A DNA stretch of 64,000 bases from Rhizobium herbae (GTDB lineage: Bacteria > Pseudomonadota > Alphaproteobacteria > Rhizobiales > Rhizobiaceae): the NCBI RefSeq assembly GCF_017873135.1, contig NZ_JAGGJV010000006.1:62001-126000 (forward strand), written 5' to 3'. Under the pieces are notes generated by a model, which was not told where the DNA came from, ran no database searches, and saw only the letters and a list, made by a program, of their open reading frames with translations. The translations under genes were made by a program, and so were the position numbers. Below are positions 24,182 through 33,446 of this stretch, one piece after another; position 1 is the first letter of the stretch, and each line of letters starts with the position of its first letter.

Positions 24182-24672
24182 GTACGCAACGACACGCAAA
24201 AGAGTTCACCGGGCGGCACATGCTGATGATCATGGTTGCGTTTTTCGGGGCGATCATCGCGGTCAATGTCGTAATGGCGAGGCTGGCCGGATCGTCTTTC
24301 GGAGGGCTTGTTGTTGAGAACAGTTATGTCGCCAGCCAGGAGTTCAACGGTAGATTGAAACAGAGCCGGGAACAAGTTGCCCTTCAGTGGGCCGCCGCCT
24401 TCAAGATCGTCGACGGTACGATCCGGTATAGCCTGACTGACCACGATGGTAAATCGGTGTCCGTAGCCTCTGTCTCGATCCAGTTCCGGCACCCTTCCTA
24501 TGAGGCTGCGGATTGGAACGTTGACTTGCAGCCAGCGGGCGACGGCACGTTCGAGGCAGCGCATGCGTCCCGTGATGGCACATGGAATGTCCAGATTGAC
24601 AGCGAGGTCGGACGCAGGATTCCATACCGCGACGTCCGCAGGATCACGATCCGCAACGGAGAATATCAATGA
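24178..24672 (+). CDS. fixH: cbb3 oxidase assembly protein FixH
   Basis: 164 aa. One N-terminal helix (MLMIMVAFFGAIIAVNVVMA) anchors a periplasmic beta-rich domain. FixH acts with the copper transporter FixI in cbb3 maturation. The start is GTG 24178, in GTGA overlapping the fixG stop; an ATG further in would cut into the N-terminal region. The stop overlaps the fixI start as ATGA. Confidence 0.93.
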   Translation: MSTQRHAKEFTGRHMLMIMVAFFGAIIAVNVVMARLAGSSFGGLVVENSYVASQEFNGRLKQSREQVALQWAAAFKIVDGTIRYSLTDHDGKSVSVASVSIQFRHPSYEAADWNVDLQPAGDGTFEAAHASRDGTWNVQIDSEVGRRIPYRDVRRITIRNGEYQ

Positions 24673-26936
24673 CTTGCTGCGCGCCTTCCGCGGAAATGGC
24701 AATGGACATTGAGTCCTTGAAGACGGCAGGCCCCTCCGCCGCCGAAATCATGTTTGCAGCAAGAAAGCTCGGAGACGGAAATTTCCAGACCGACCTTTCC
24801 GTTCCGTCAATGCACTGTGCAGTATGCATGTCCACGATCGAGACTGGATTGGCGTCGCTCGAGAACGTGGTCTCGGCACGAGTGAATCTCTCAACCAAAA
24901 GGGTCGCGGTCAAATGGAAGGGGCCGGATGCGCCACCGATGATCCAGAAGCTGGATTCCCTTGGATATCCAACGCATCTGACCGACGATTTCGTATCCGG
25001 TAAAGACAAGGCTCTTTCCGAGCTGTTGCTGGCCGTCGCCATCTCAGGATTTGCCACGGGCAATATTATGCTTCTCTCTGTATCGGTCTGGTCCGGCGCT
25101 GAAGGCGCTACCCGCGATCTCTTCCACTGGGTGTCTGCCCTCATTGCCATTCCGGTCATCGTGTTTGCCGGACGCATCTATTTCCGCTCCGCTTGGAATG
25201 CCCTGCGGCACGGCCGGATGAATATGGACGTGCCGATCGCAATTGGCGTGTCGCTGGCCTATTCCACCAGTCTTTACGAGACCATCACGCATGGAGAGTA
25301 TGCCTACTTCGATGCTTCGGTATCGCTTCTGTTTTTCCTGTTGATCGGGCGGACTCTCGACCATGTCATGCGGGACAGGGCGCGGGCCGCAGTCAGCGGG
25401 CTCGTCCGCCTGTCGCCCCGAGGAGCTGTTCACATAACCGCGGACGGCAGCCGAGAGTATCTGCCGATTGCTCAGGTCGAGCCCGGCATGGAACTCGTGA
25501 TCTCGGCGGGAGAGAGAATTCCAGTCAATGCCACGGTAGTCGACGGCGTATCGGAACTGGACTGCTCCCTCGCAACGGGTGAGAGCGCGGCGCGAATCAT
25601 TTCACCTGGCGCGAAAATTCTCGCGGGAACGCACAACCTCTCAGGCCCCTTGACTATCAGAGCCACCGCCGCGGCGAAGGATTCGTTCCTCGCCGAAATG
25701 GTTGGCCTCATGGAGGCTGCAGAGCATGGGCGAGGAACCTACAGGCGACTGGCTGACAGGGCGTCCGCAATGTACTCGCCTGTGGTGCACGTCACAGCGC
25801 TGGCGACATTTGTCGGCTGGATGATCGCAACGGGCGACTGGCACCACGCCATTACTGTCGCAACCGCCGTCCTCATTATTACATGTCCATGCGCTCTCGG
25901 TCTTGCGGTCCCCATCGTCCAGGTCGTGGCCGCTCGGCGGCTCTTTGAGAACGGGATCATGATGAAGGACGGTGGGGCGCTTGAGCGGCTTGCCGAAATC
26001 GACACCATCGTCTTTGACAAGACAGGGACGTTGACGACCGGAAGCCCAATTCTGCAGGCGGTATCCGATGGAGATGACGATGCTTTGGGCGTCGCGGTCA
26101 CGCTGGCACGCTCGTCACGGCATCCGTTTTCCCGCGCCATCTCCAAGGCGCATCCCCACATTTCAGATGCAGTCCGGCTGGAGGCTGTGAAGGAATATTC
26201 AGGGCTTGGGATCGAGGGCAGGGCGGGAGGGCACCTATGGCGGCTAGGCCGGGCCTCCTGGGCGACAGTGCCTCTTCTGCCAAATTGCGCGACGGTCGGC
26301 ACTGTGCTGTCGAAGGATGGGATGATGGTCGCGTCGTTCGATTTCATTGACGTACTTAGAAAAGACGCAGGCGAGGCTGTCGACCATTTGCGTCGAGGGG
26401 GCATCCGGATGGAGATCCTGTCGGGTGACAAGAAATCGGCAGTGGCAAAGGTCGCTTCGCAGCTTTCAGTCCGCGCCTTCAGCGCGGACGTGCTGCCCAT
26501 CGATAAGGTGAAGCGTCTGCATCACCTTTCGGCGACTGGCTCGCAAGCGCTTATGGTCGGAGACGGGATCAATGACGCGCCGGCGATGATGGCGGCCCAC
26601 GTCTCGATGGCCCCTGCCTCAGCGGCCGATATCGGCAGAAGTGCTGCCGACTTTATCTTCCTGCGTGACAGCCTCAATGCGGTTCCCCTCTCTTTGAAAG
26701 TCGCTCGGCAAGCAGAGAGGCTGGTGAAGCAGAACTTCACCTTGGCGATCGGCTACAATCTCGTCGCCGTCCCCTTGGCGATCATGGGACACGTCACACC
26801 GCTCATTGCAGCGATCGCGATGTCCGGCTCTTCGTTACTCGTGATCGGGAACGCGATGAGACTGACGGCGGGCGAGGGATGCATGCGGCGCTTGGTGCGG
26901 TCGGTGCAGCGTCGACGCAAATTGGTGGAAGCCTGA
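24669..26936 (+). CDS. fixI: Copper-exporting P-type ATPase for cbb3 oxidase
   Basis: 755-aa P1B-type ATPase that moves Cu(I) out of the cytoplasm for insertion into cbb3 oxidase (CopA2/CcoI type). An N-terminal metal-binding domain has MHCAVC with C50 and C53, plus an extra CC at residues 3-4. The transmembrane metal site is CPC at 406-408, the phosphorylation motif DKTGT starts at D450, and VGDGINDAPA ends the ATP-binding domain; TGES is present as ATGES. Translational coupling to fixH (ATGA) and fixS (TGATG). Confidence 0.96.
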   Translation: MTCCAPSAEMAMDIESLKTAGPSAAEIMFAARKLGDGNFQTDLSVPSMHCAVCMSTIETGLASLENVVSARVNLSTKRVAVKWKGPDAPPMIQKLDSLGYPTHLTDDFVSGKDKALSELLLAVAISGFATGNIMLLSVSVWSGAEGATRDLFHWVSALIAIPVIVFAGRIYFRSAWNALRHGRMNMDVPIAIGVSLAYSTSLYETITHGEYAYFDASVSLLFFLLIGRTLDHVMRDRARAAVSGLVRLSPRGAVHITADGSREYLPIAQVEPGMELVISAGERIPVNATVVDGVSELDCSLATGESAARIISPGAKILAGTHNLSGPLTIRATAAAKDSFLAEMVGLMEAAEHGRGTYRRLADRASAMYSPVVHVTALATFVGWMIATGDWHHAITVATAVLIITCPCALGLAVPIVQVVAARRLFENGIMMKDGGALERLAEIDTIVFDKTGTLTTGSPILQAVSDGDDDALGVAVTLARSSRHPFSRAISKAHPHISDAVRLEAVKEYSGLGIEGRAGGHLWRLGRASWATVPLLPNCATVGTVLSKDGMMVASFDFIDVLRKDAGEAVDHLRRGGIRMEILSGDKKSAVAKVASQLSVRAFSADVLPIDKVKRLHHLSATGSQALMVGDGINDAPAMMAAHVSMAPASAADIGRSAADFIFLRDSLNAVPLSLKVARQAERLVKQNFTLAIGYNLVAVPLAIMGHVTPLIAAIAMSGSSLLVIGNAMRLTAGEGCMRRLVRSVQRRRKLVEA

Positions 26937-27073
26937 TGGAAACTCTTCTCTATCTCATGCCGATCGCGCTCCTGCTGGGAGGGCTTGGGCTCGCTGCGTT
27001 CGTTTGGGCGCTCCGTTCTGGCCAGTACGAGGACCTCGACGGAGCTGCGGAGCGTGTGCTCATTGACGACTAA
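26936..27073 (+). CDS. fixS: cbb3 oxidase maturation protein FixS
   Basis: 45-aa single-helix membrane protein (METLLYLMPIALLLGGLGLA, then FVWALRSGQYEDLDG), the short form typical of rhizobial FixS/CcoS, required for haem and copper incorporation. The start codon overlaps the fixI stop (TGATG). Ends the fixGHIS operon. No hairpin was seen after it. Confidence 0.93.
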   Translation: METLLYLMPIALLLGGLGLAAFVWALRSGQYEDLDGAAERVLIDD

Positions 27074-27233
27074 TCGAGGCATCAGCGGTTGGGCTGCCGG
27101 TCCCAGTCGTGATCACAGGGAACTTTCCTCAAGTTTCGAAACCGGAAGTCAGAAAATCGCATATGCTCTAAGAGAGCTGGCTCGGTTTGTCTGAACAGTT
27201 CCGGGCGTTTTGCTAAGTGGATTTCCGCCTCGA

Positions 27234-27453
27234 TTATACCGCCACCATCATCGGCGACAGCGCGTTGAAGTAGGCCTGATCCGGCGTCTGCCGGTCAAGG
27301 GATGAATATGGGCGTCGACTGTTGTAGAAGCTCAGATATCTGCCGATGCCAGCGCGGGCCTCGGACACGGTCTTGTAGGCGTGAAGGTAAACCTCCTCGC
27401 ATTTGATCGACCGCCAGAGCCGCTCGACGAAGACGTTGTGTTGCGGTTTATTG
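27234..27453 (-). mobile_element. IS3-family transposase C-terminal fragment
   Basis: The minus strand reads about 73 residues of an IS3-family OrfB integrase end: NVFVERLWRSIKCEEVYLHA, then GRYLSFYNSRRPYSSLDRQT and PDQAYFNALSP, to a TAA at 27234. The catalytic upstream DDE residues except the final Glu region are missing and no terminal repeats were found, so it is a scar. It marks the boundary between the fix island and the pectin cluster. The flanking stretches 27074-27233 and 27454-27706 hold nothing recognisable. Confidence 0.8.
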
Positions 27454-27706
27454 GTAAGGGGTCAACATAGATCCTGTTTACACACGATCATCTGTCTCGC
27501 GTCATTTGATGGGCTGGGTGGTCGCTTTGTGAGGCAGTCGGTTCAGCGGCGATGCACGAGATTGGCACGCACGAGGCGGGCGAAGGAAGGTGGACCCTGG
27601 GCGTTTGTCTGGTCGACCTGGTACATGCGCAACAGCAGATGGTCTCATATTTCGCGCTTGGAGAGGGCACCGGCACTGATAGGGCACAGCAACGGCGTCC
27701 TTCCTC

Positions 27707-28456
27707 TCACCGGGACAGCCAGCCGCCGTCGACGGGAATTGTCGTCGCGGTGATGTAGCCTGAAGCTGGTGATGCGAGGAACAGGATAGCGGTTGCAAGA
27801 TCGTCAGGCTTGCCCCATCGCCCCATCGGTATGCGTGCAAGGATATCACGTGACCGGTTCGTATCCTGCCGGAGTACCGATGTGTTGTCGGTCGCCATGT
27901 AGCCTGGCGCGATCGCGTTGACAGTAATGCCATGAGTGGCAAGTTCATTTGCCATGGCTTTCGTCAGTCCGACAATTCCGTGCTTGGCGGCGGTGTAAGC
28001 AACGACTCGAATGCCGCCCTGATAGGAGAGCATCGAGGCGATATTGATGATGCGGCCGCCGCGCCTGGTCCGCACCATCTCGACGGCCGCTGCTTGTGAC
28101 AACTGGAAGGCGGCGCGCAGGTTTACCGCATTGACGGCATCCCAGTCTTCAAGCGAATAGTCGGCAAGATCGTTGCGCCGGATGATGCCGGCATTGTTTA
28201 CGAGAATGTCAATCCCGCCGAGGGTATCTGTTACCGCACCGATCAGTTCCGCGCCTCCGAAAGGCGATCCGAGGTCCTGTTGGATCGCGAAAAAGCGTCG
28301 CCCGAGCGCGGCGATTCGTTCCGCCGTTTCGGGCATGGGCTGCGAACCGATCGCCGCGATGTCGGCGCCAGCCCGCGCAAGAGTGATTGCGGCCGCCTGA
28401 CCAAGCCCGGTCCGGGCGCCGGTCACCAGCGCAACCTGTCCTGTCAGATCAAACAT
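27707..28456 (-). CDS. kduD: 2-dehydro-3-deoxy-D-gluconate 5-dehydrogenase
   Basis: 249-aa short-chain dehydrogenase that reduces 3-deoxy-D-glycero-2,5-hexodiulosonate to 2-keto-3-deoxygluconate with NAD(P)H, in pectin monomer catabolism. The Rossmann motif TGARTGLGQ, NNAG, the catalytic Ser in NIASMLSYQGG, YTAAKHG (Tyr and Lys) and a DGGWLSR end are all typical of KduD. ATG 28456 follows TGAGGTGA; the codon before is TTG. Separated from the kduI stop by only 3 bp, so co-transcribed. Confidence 0.93.
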   Translation of the reverse strand: MFDLTGQVALVTGARTGLGQAAAITLARAGADIAAIGSQPMPETAERIAALGRRFFAIQQDLGSPFGGAELIGAVTDTLGGIDILVNNAGIIRRNDLADYSLEDWDAVNAVNLRAAFQLSQAAAVEMVRTRRGGRIINIASMLSYQGGIRVVAYTAAKHGIVGLTKAMANELATHGITVNAIAPGYMATDNTSVLRQDTNRSRDILARIPMGRWGKPDDLATAILFLASPASGYITATTIPVDGGWLSR

Positions 28457-28459
28457 CAA

Positions 28460-29296
28460 TCACCTCAGGTCTTTCGGGGAGATCATATCCATGTCTTCAA
28501 AGACCTGGTTTTCGCCCGACATTGCCCAGATGAAGGTGTAGTTCCCTGTTCCGCAACCCGAATGAATCGACCAAGGCGGCGATAGGACCGCTTCTTCATT
28601 GCGCATAATGATGTGGCGGGTTTCCTGCGGTTTTCCCATCATATGGAAAACGACAGCGTCCGGTGCCATGTCGAAATAGACATAGACCTCCATCCGCCGA
28701 TCATGCAGATGGGCGGGCATGGTGTTCCAATTGCTGCCGGGAGCAAGCTTGGTCAGGCCCATCAAAAGCTGGCAGGTCGGCATGACTTTTGGGTGGAGAT
28801 ATCGGTAGATTGTGCGCTCATTATTGGTGTCCCGCGTGCCAAGCGTCACCGGTGAGGCTTCCTCGATCGTGACATGCTTGTTGGGATAGTGGGTGTGCGC
28901 GGGCGCACAATTGCCATAGAACTTGGCGGGATTGGCTGCATCATCGCTCGAAAACACGATGGTCCTTGCGCCTGCGCCGATATAGAGGGCTTCCTGCGGC
29001 CCCAATCCATAGACTTCGCCATCAACGCTGGCCTTGCCCGGTCCACCGATGTTGATCATCCCCATTTCCCGGCGCTGCAGCAGGAATTCGGTGCCGGTCA
29101 CACCGGAAACATCGTTCGGCGCCTCGACCGTTCCGCCAACCGGGCAGACACCGAACACGATCACGCGGTCGTAGTGCGTGTAGGTCATGTTCATCGCATC
29201 GGGCGCAAAGAGGCCGGCGATGTGAAAATGCGCCCGCAGGCCGTCCGTGTCGAGCGTTCTGGCATGATCGGGGTGAATTGTGTCGCGAATGTCCAT
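28460..29296 (-). CDS. kduI: 5-keto-4-deoxyuronate isomerase
   Basis: 278 aa, the same length as the E. coli enzyme. It isomerises 5-keto-4-deoxyuronate, released from unsaturated galacturonate, to the KduD substrate. A cupin-type zinc site is visible: [16 protein letters not shown] supplies two His and a Glu, and IHSGCG the later His. The N-terminal [13 protein letters not shown] is also family-typical. ATG 29296 follows AAGGAAT. Cytoplasmic; first gene of kduID, 120 bp after the binding-protein gene on the same strand. Confidence 0.96.
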   Translation of the reverse strand: MDIRDTIHPDHARTLDTDGLRAHFHIAGLFAPDAMNMTYTHYDRVIVFGVCPVGGTVEAPNDVSGVTGTEFLLQRREMGMINIGGPGKASVDGEVYGLGPQEALYIGAGARTIVFSSDDAANPAKFYGNCAPAHTHYPNKHVTIEEASPVTLGTRDTNNERTIYRYLHPKVMPTCQLLMGLTKLAPGSNWNTMPAHLHDRRMEVYVYFDMAPDAVVFHMMGKPQETRHIIMRNEEAVLSPPWSIHSGCGTGNYTFIWAMSGENQVFEDMDMISPKDLR

Positions 29297-29416
29297 GGGG
29301 ATTCCTTGATGTCTTGATTCAGGCAGAGCGCCGTGCATCCGCCCGATGCACGGCGCTCCGCTGAGGTGTGCAATCGGCGCTGCGGTCTGGAGCGACGCCG
29401 ATTGCAGACGACGATG

Positions 29417-30700
29417 TTATTTGGCGGCGGCGGCGTATTTTGCGAGTTCGACATTTGCGCCCTTGGCATCGGCGGCCAACTGGGCATAGGTCTCTTCAAG
29501 CGTCAGTTCGCCAACGATCAACTGGCTCATGCGCTGAACGATGGAGCCGTAGACCGCGCTGGCGCCCTGGGTCCTTTCAATCGTGCGCGCTTCCTCCGGG
29601 ACGTTGCCGACATTGCGGGCGAAGGCCTCCATCGACGATTTGGCGTTGGCGCTGTCTGTCTTGTATTGCGGATTGTCGATCTGGGCGCCGGTGAGGATCA
29701 GGAACTGCTCGGCAATGTCGCGTTGGACCTTTTCCGAGCCGAGGAATTCGATGAGCTTGGCGGCGGCTTCAGGCGACTTGGTATGCTGGAAGGCGACGAC
29801 GAATGTCGACCCCGGCATCGGCACGCAGCCGGCGTCGCCGCAGGGCGGGTCGATTGCCGTCCAATCGAACGCGTCGCCGATCTTCGTGACGAATGGATTG
29901 ACCATCCAGTTTCCGGCCAGATAGGTCACGACATTGCCGTTGGCGAATTCGTCGCCCATGTTCTTGTAGCGCGTTCCGCCGGCAGCGCCCCACATCTCCT
30001 TGGGAAACGCGCCGGACTGGGTCCATTTGTAGAGGTCGGCGATGTAGCGCTTGGCCGCGTCGTCGGGGAAGATCAGCTGCCCCTCCTTGAGGAAATGGGC
30101 GCCGTAGGAAAAGGCCGGGCCGGCGAAGCGATGCCCGGAGCGGTCCATGGTGAAGGGGATTTCGACGCCGGTGGCCTTCGCGACCTTGACCGACGCGTCG
30201 ACGATTTCAGCCAGCGTCGCCCCCTTGGCGGGCAGCGGAACGCCGGCCTGCTCGAACAGGGTTACATTGACGAACGGCTGGTTGAGCGTCTGCGAGGCGA
30301 CATAGCCGCCGATCTTGTCCGGTGCCGTACCCGGGGTGCGGATCAGCTCCAGCGACTTTCCGTGCAGCTTCGCAAAGCCGTCCGGGTCCTTCATATAGGG
30401 CCGAAGATCGGCCGTGTATCTCAGAAGATCGGTGGCCGTTATCTTAGCCACGTCCGGGCCCTTGCCGACGGACAGCTGAAGCGGCAGCTGTTCCATCATC
30501 TGGGCATAGCCGGCCGTGACGAAATCGACGGTGATATCCTTGTTCTCCGCTTCGAACTGGTCAACCAGTTTTTCCATCATGGCGACATAATTCGGGTCGT
30601 CATCGGTGAAGGCGAACGTGATCGTCGCGGCGAATGCCGGCACGGCTGCCGTACTCAAGGCGAGCGCCAGAGCGGTAATTTTCAAGGTTTTCAAGATCAT
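29417..30700 (-). CDS. ABC transporter sugar-binding protein
   Basis: 427-aa periplasmic solute-binding protein of the CUT1 (family 1) type. Signal peptide about 1-24 (ALALSTAAVPAFA). Body begins ITFAFTDDDPNYVAMMEKLV and has the central GNWMVNPF and late TGAQIDNPQY regions expected in oligosaccharide binders. GGGAGGAA precedes ATG 30700. The partners are the permeases and ATPase encoded divergently at 34574-37741. Context (GH105, KduID) suggests unsaturated rhamnogalacturonan or galacturonan oligosaccharides as ligand. Confidence 0.88.
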   Translation of the reverse strand: MILKTLKITALALALSTAAVPAFAATITFAFTDDDPNYVAMMEKLVDQFEAENKDITVDFVTAGYAQMMEQLPLQLSVGKGPDVAKITATDLLRYTADLRPYMKDPDGFAKLHGKSLELIRTPGTAPDKIGGYVASQTLNQPFVNVTLFEQAGVPLPAKGATLAEIVDASVKVAKATGVEIPFTMDRSGHRFAGPAFSYGAHFLKEGQLIFPDDAAKRYIADLYKWTQSGAFPKEMWGAAGGTRYKNMGDEFANGNVVTYLAGNWMVNPFVTKIGDAFDWTAIDPPCGDAGCVPMPGSTFVVAFQHTKSPEAAAKLIEFLGSEKVQRDIAEQFLILTGAQIDNPQYKTDSANAKSSMEAFARNVGNVPEEARTIERTQGASAVYGSIVQRMSQLIVGELTLEETYAQLAADAKGANVELAKYAAAAK

Positions 30701-30734
30701 GCATTCCTCCCGTTTTGGATATTTCCTACCTCAA

Positions 30735-30748
30735 TGAAATAATTTTCA
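30735..30748. promoter_or_regulatory. Operator-like palindrome 1 (TGAAA-N4-TTTCA)
   Basis: TGAAATAATTTTCA lies 35 bp before the binding-protein ATG, in the divergent promoter. It shares the core with the site at 30853 and resembles sites used by pectin-catabolism repressors. The LacI-type gene at 37746 is the likely regulator. Confidence 0.45.
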
Positions 30749-30851
30749 CAACTTGCATCATTAAATTTCATTGCCTCAGCCCGATTTAATCGCTATTTCT
30801 ACAGATAAGTCAATAAAAATGAAATACGAAATGTGGAGGTCGCGAGAATCA

Positions 30852-33446
30852 ATGAAAACAATTTCATTGAAAACTCCAAGAGATGAAATGGAACCCGACG
30901 GGCTTGCTGCCGGCGCGACGCTCTGGCCGGTTGCGCCGGGTGAAGCGTTGAACCGCTGGCACGTCAGTGCCGCGGATGTCGAATATTTTCCGGGAAAAGC
31001 CCGGCCGATGCCGGACGCAATCGACTACCGTTTCATCAACGGATGGGTTGCGACCGGTGATCTGCCCTGCCGTGAAGCGCTGCGTGCGCGGCTTCTCACA
31101 CGTGATATCCAGCTGCCGGAATCCATCGATTTTTCCAACATCTATCTTGGCGGTGAAGACGCCCGCGTCGATTTTTCCACTTTCTGTTTCCGCCCGCTTC
31201 TCATCCGTCGCTGGATGCGCTGCATCGTGAATGCGAATATGGCGCAGATGGTGCGCTTTGCCGCTGAAACCTGTGGCGGTATGCATGTCTGGCTCAATGA
31301 AAAGAAGGTGCTGGCGCATGAACCCTATGATCGCAACATCGCGCATTCGGCGACCTTCTCCGCCGATATTCCGCAGGGCGAAAGCATTCTCACCGTGTTT
31401 CTCGAGGACTTGCACGAGCGTGACACCAGCTGCTTCTTTAGGCTGACATTGCTGGAAGGAAAGGGGCTTGCTGCCGGCATTCAGGCCGAGATCGACAGTC
31501 ATTCCATGCGCGAGGTCGAGGCGACGCTGAACGGTCTTCGAACCGACCGGCTATTCTATGACAAGGGCACCGTGCGCGTCATCGCGGACTACCTGCCTGA
31601 CCGCCCGGTGGAAATCGAACTCGGTCCCGACTGGCATCCCTCCGAAACGGTGACGATGAACGTGCTGCCGGATGGCGTGGGCAAGACGGCGCAGCCGATC
31701 CGCTTTACGATCTCCAAAGACAGTCCGACAGCGGACTTGTTCGATATCGCTGGCCTGAGAGCCGGGTGCATTTCTCTGACCTTCGTCGTTCAGATCGGTG
31801 GCGTGCGGATCGAGCGAGGGCTTGGCACCTCCATCCTGCCGCCACCGCTGTCGCTTGATCAGAGCCATATCGCTGACCGCAAGCGGGCGGCACTCGATGT
31901 CATGGCTGCCGGTGGCAAGAATGAGCCGTCGCGGGCCCTGGTCCTGCTGGCGCTGAATAAGGAGCCGGAGCAGGCATTGGGGCTGATCGAGAGTGCGCTG
32001 CCATCCGTCATCGAGCGCCATGACTGTGCTGATTTCTGGCTGTTGCCGCTCCTGTGGATCTACCGCAAGTATGAAGGTACCCAGCTGCCGGACGAAACAT
32101 GGCAGACGCTGCGCAGCGTCATCCTCGATTTCCGCTATTGGCTGGATGAGCCTGGCAATGACGTGATGTGGTACTGGAGCGAGAACCATGTCCTCTGCTT
32201 CCATATTGCCCAATACCTGGCCGGCGACCTGTTCCCGGACGAGATTTTCGCAAACAGCGGCAAGACCGGCGCCCAGCATCGGGCGCAGGCCGAGGCGCGG
32301 CTGCACCGCTGGTTCGATGCGGTCGATGCGCACGGTCTCGCCGAATGGAACTCGGCCGCCTACTACCCGATCGACTTTCTCGGGCTGTTCACGCTGTTTG
32401 AAAACGCCGATGATCCACGCTTGAAGGAGCGGACCGCCAAGCTGCTGGACGAGATCTTCGTCATGACGGCTCTGCACACGCTTGAAAGCGTTCCGTCCGG
32501 GTCACAAGGCCGCATCTACGAAAAGGAACTGTTTGCGGGGTCGGCAACCGAACTTGCCTCTGTCGCAGCAATCGCCTTTGGCGGTACCTGGTATGCAGGA
32601 CATGATCGCGCGGCTGCTCTCTTTGCCCTGTCGGACTACGAACCGCCGACGATCACCAGCAGTTTTGCATTTCCGCCCAAAGGCAGGCGGCTTACGGCCC
32701 GCTATACGCAGGGGCTGAACATGAACGCCAAGCTTTCGCTGTGGAAATGCGCGGATGCGCAATTGTCGAGCGTCGCGGAATACAAGACCGGCGAACTCGG
32801 CCATCAGCAGCACATGGCCGATATCCAGCTTGCCGGGCATATGCTGGCGCGTTTCTGGATCAACCATCCGGGTGACCTCAAGGTCTGGGGCGGCAGCCGA
32901 CCGTCCTACTGGGCGGGCAACGGTATCAATCCGCGCGTCGCCCAATATGACAATGTGGCGCTGACGCTGTTCGATCTGACCCGCCAGCCTCATCCCATCC
33001 GTTTTACCCATGTCTTCGTGCCGGTTGAGCTTTGTGACGAGGTTGTTGTCGAGACAAACTGGATCTTCGCGCGGGTCGCGGACGGGTATGTCGGCATTTA
33101 CGGATCGTCTGCACTTGAGGCTCTCCAGCACGGCCTGTTTGCCGGCATGGAATGGCGCATGCACGCGGAAAAAGCCGGATGGCTGATGATGGCCGGCAGC
33201 GCGGAGACACACGGCGAATTTTCCGCGTTCCGGGAAAGCTGCCTTGCCCTTGCGCCACATTTCGATGCGGAGGCGGTCAGTCTGACACTCGATCACCCCG
33301 AGGGTAGGTTGCTGCTGCCCTTCGAGGGCGAACTGCAACGCGTCGGAACGCCCATGCCTTTCTCACCGCTTTCCACCGTGCCGCAGATCGGCGCGGATGG
33401 CGGCGCGCTTTATCCCTGGACTGACATCAAGGAGTTTTCCGCATGA
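30852..33446 (+). CDS. Unrecognised 864-aa protein of the pectin cluster
   Basis: No family was recognised with confidence. It has no signal peptide, so it is probably cytoplasmic. Residues about 90-330 look beta-rich (FRPLLIRRWMRCIVNANMAQ, GGMHVWLNEKKV), like a carbohydrate-binding or sandwich domain. About 360-640 looks like an alpha/alpha toroid: MWYWSENHVLCFHIAQYLAG and EWNSAAYYPIDFLGLFTLFE resemble polysaccharide lyases and glycoside hydrolases of that fold. The last part is again beta-rich. Its ATGA overlap with the GH105 gene points to a role in cleaving imported oligosaccharides. ATG 30852 with GGAGG 12 nt upstream is used; 30819 and 30771 are alternatives. Confidence 0.75.
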   Translation: MKTISLKTPRDEMEPDGLAAGATLWPVAPGEALNRWHVSAADVEYFPGKARPMPDAIDYRFINGWVATGDLPCREALRARLLTRDIQLPESIDFSNIYLGGEDARVDFSTFCFRPLLIRRWMRCIVNANMAQMVRFAAETCGGMHVWLNEKKVLAHEPYDRNIAHSATFSADIPQGESILTVFLEDLHERDTSCFFRLTLLEGKGLAAGIQAEIDSHSMREVEATLNGLRTDRLFYDKGTVRVIADYLPDRPVEIELGPDWHPSETVTMNVLPDGVGKTAQPIRFTISKDSPTADLFDIAGLRAGCISLTFVVQIGGVRIERGLGTSILPPPLSLDQSHIADRKRAALDVMAAGGKNEPSRALVLLALNKEPEQALGLIESALPSVIERHDCADFWLLPLLWIYRKYEGTQLPDETWQTLRSVILDFRYWLDEPGNDVMWYWSENHVLCFHIAQYLAGDLFPDEIFANSGKTGAQHRAQAEARLHRWFDAVDAHGLAEWNSAAYYPIDFLGLFTLFENADDPRLKERTAKLLDEIFVMTALHTLESVPSGSQGRIYEKELFAGSATELASVAAIAFGGTWYAGHDRAAALFALSDYEPPTITSSFAFPPKGRRLTARYTQGLNMNAKLSLWKCADAQLSSVAEYKTGELGHQQHMADIQLAGHMLARFWINHPGDLKVWGGSRPSYWAGNGINPRVAQYDNVALTLFDLTRQPHPIRFTHVFVPVELCDEVVVETNWIFARVADGYVGIYGSSALEALQHGLFAGMEWRMHAEKAGWLMMAGSAETHGEFSAFRESCLALAPHFDAEAVSLTLDHPEGRLLLPFEGELQRVGTPMPFSPLSTVPQIGADGGALYPWTDIKEFSA
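30853..30866. promoter_or_regulatory. Operator-like palindrome 2 over the start codon
   Basis: TGAAAACAATTTCA is the core of a 20-bp palindrome CAATGAAA-ACAA-TTTCATTG at 30850-30869. It covers the proposed ATG at 30852, so a bound repressor would block transcription just past the promoter. A lone half-site ATTTCATTG lies nearby at 30765-30773. Confidence 0.5.

Noticed and set aside
29333-30742. 469-codon plus-strand frame opposite the sugar-binding protein
   Set aside because: Shadow frame; the minus-strand product has a signal peptide and family motifs.
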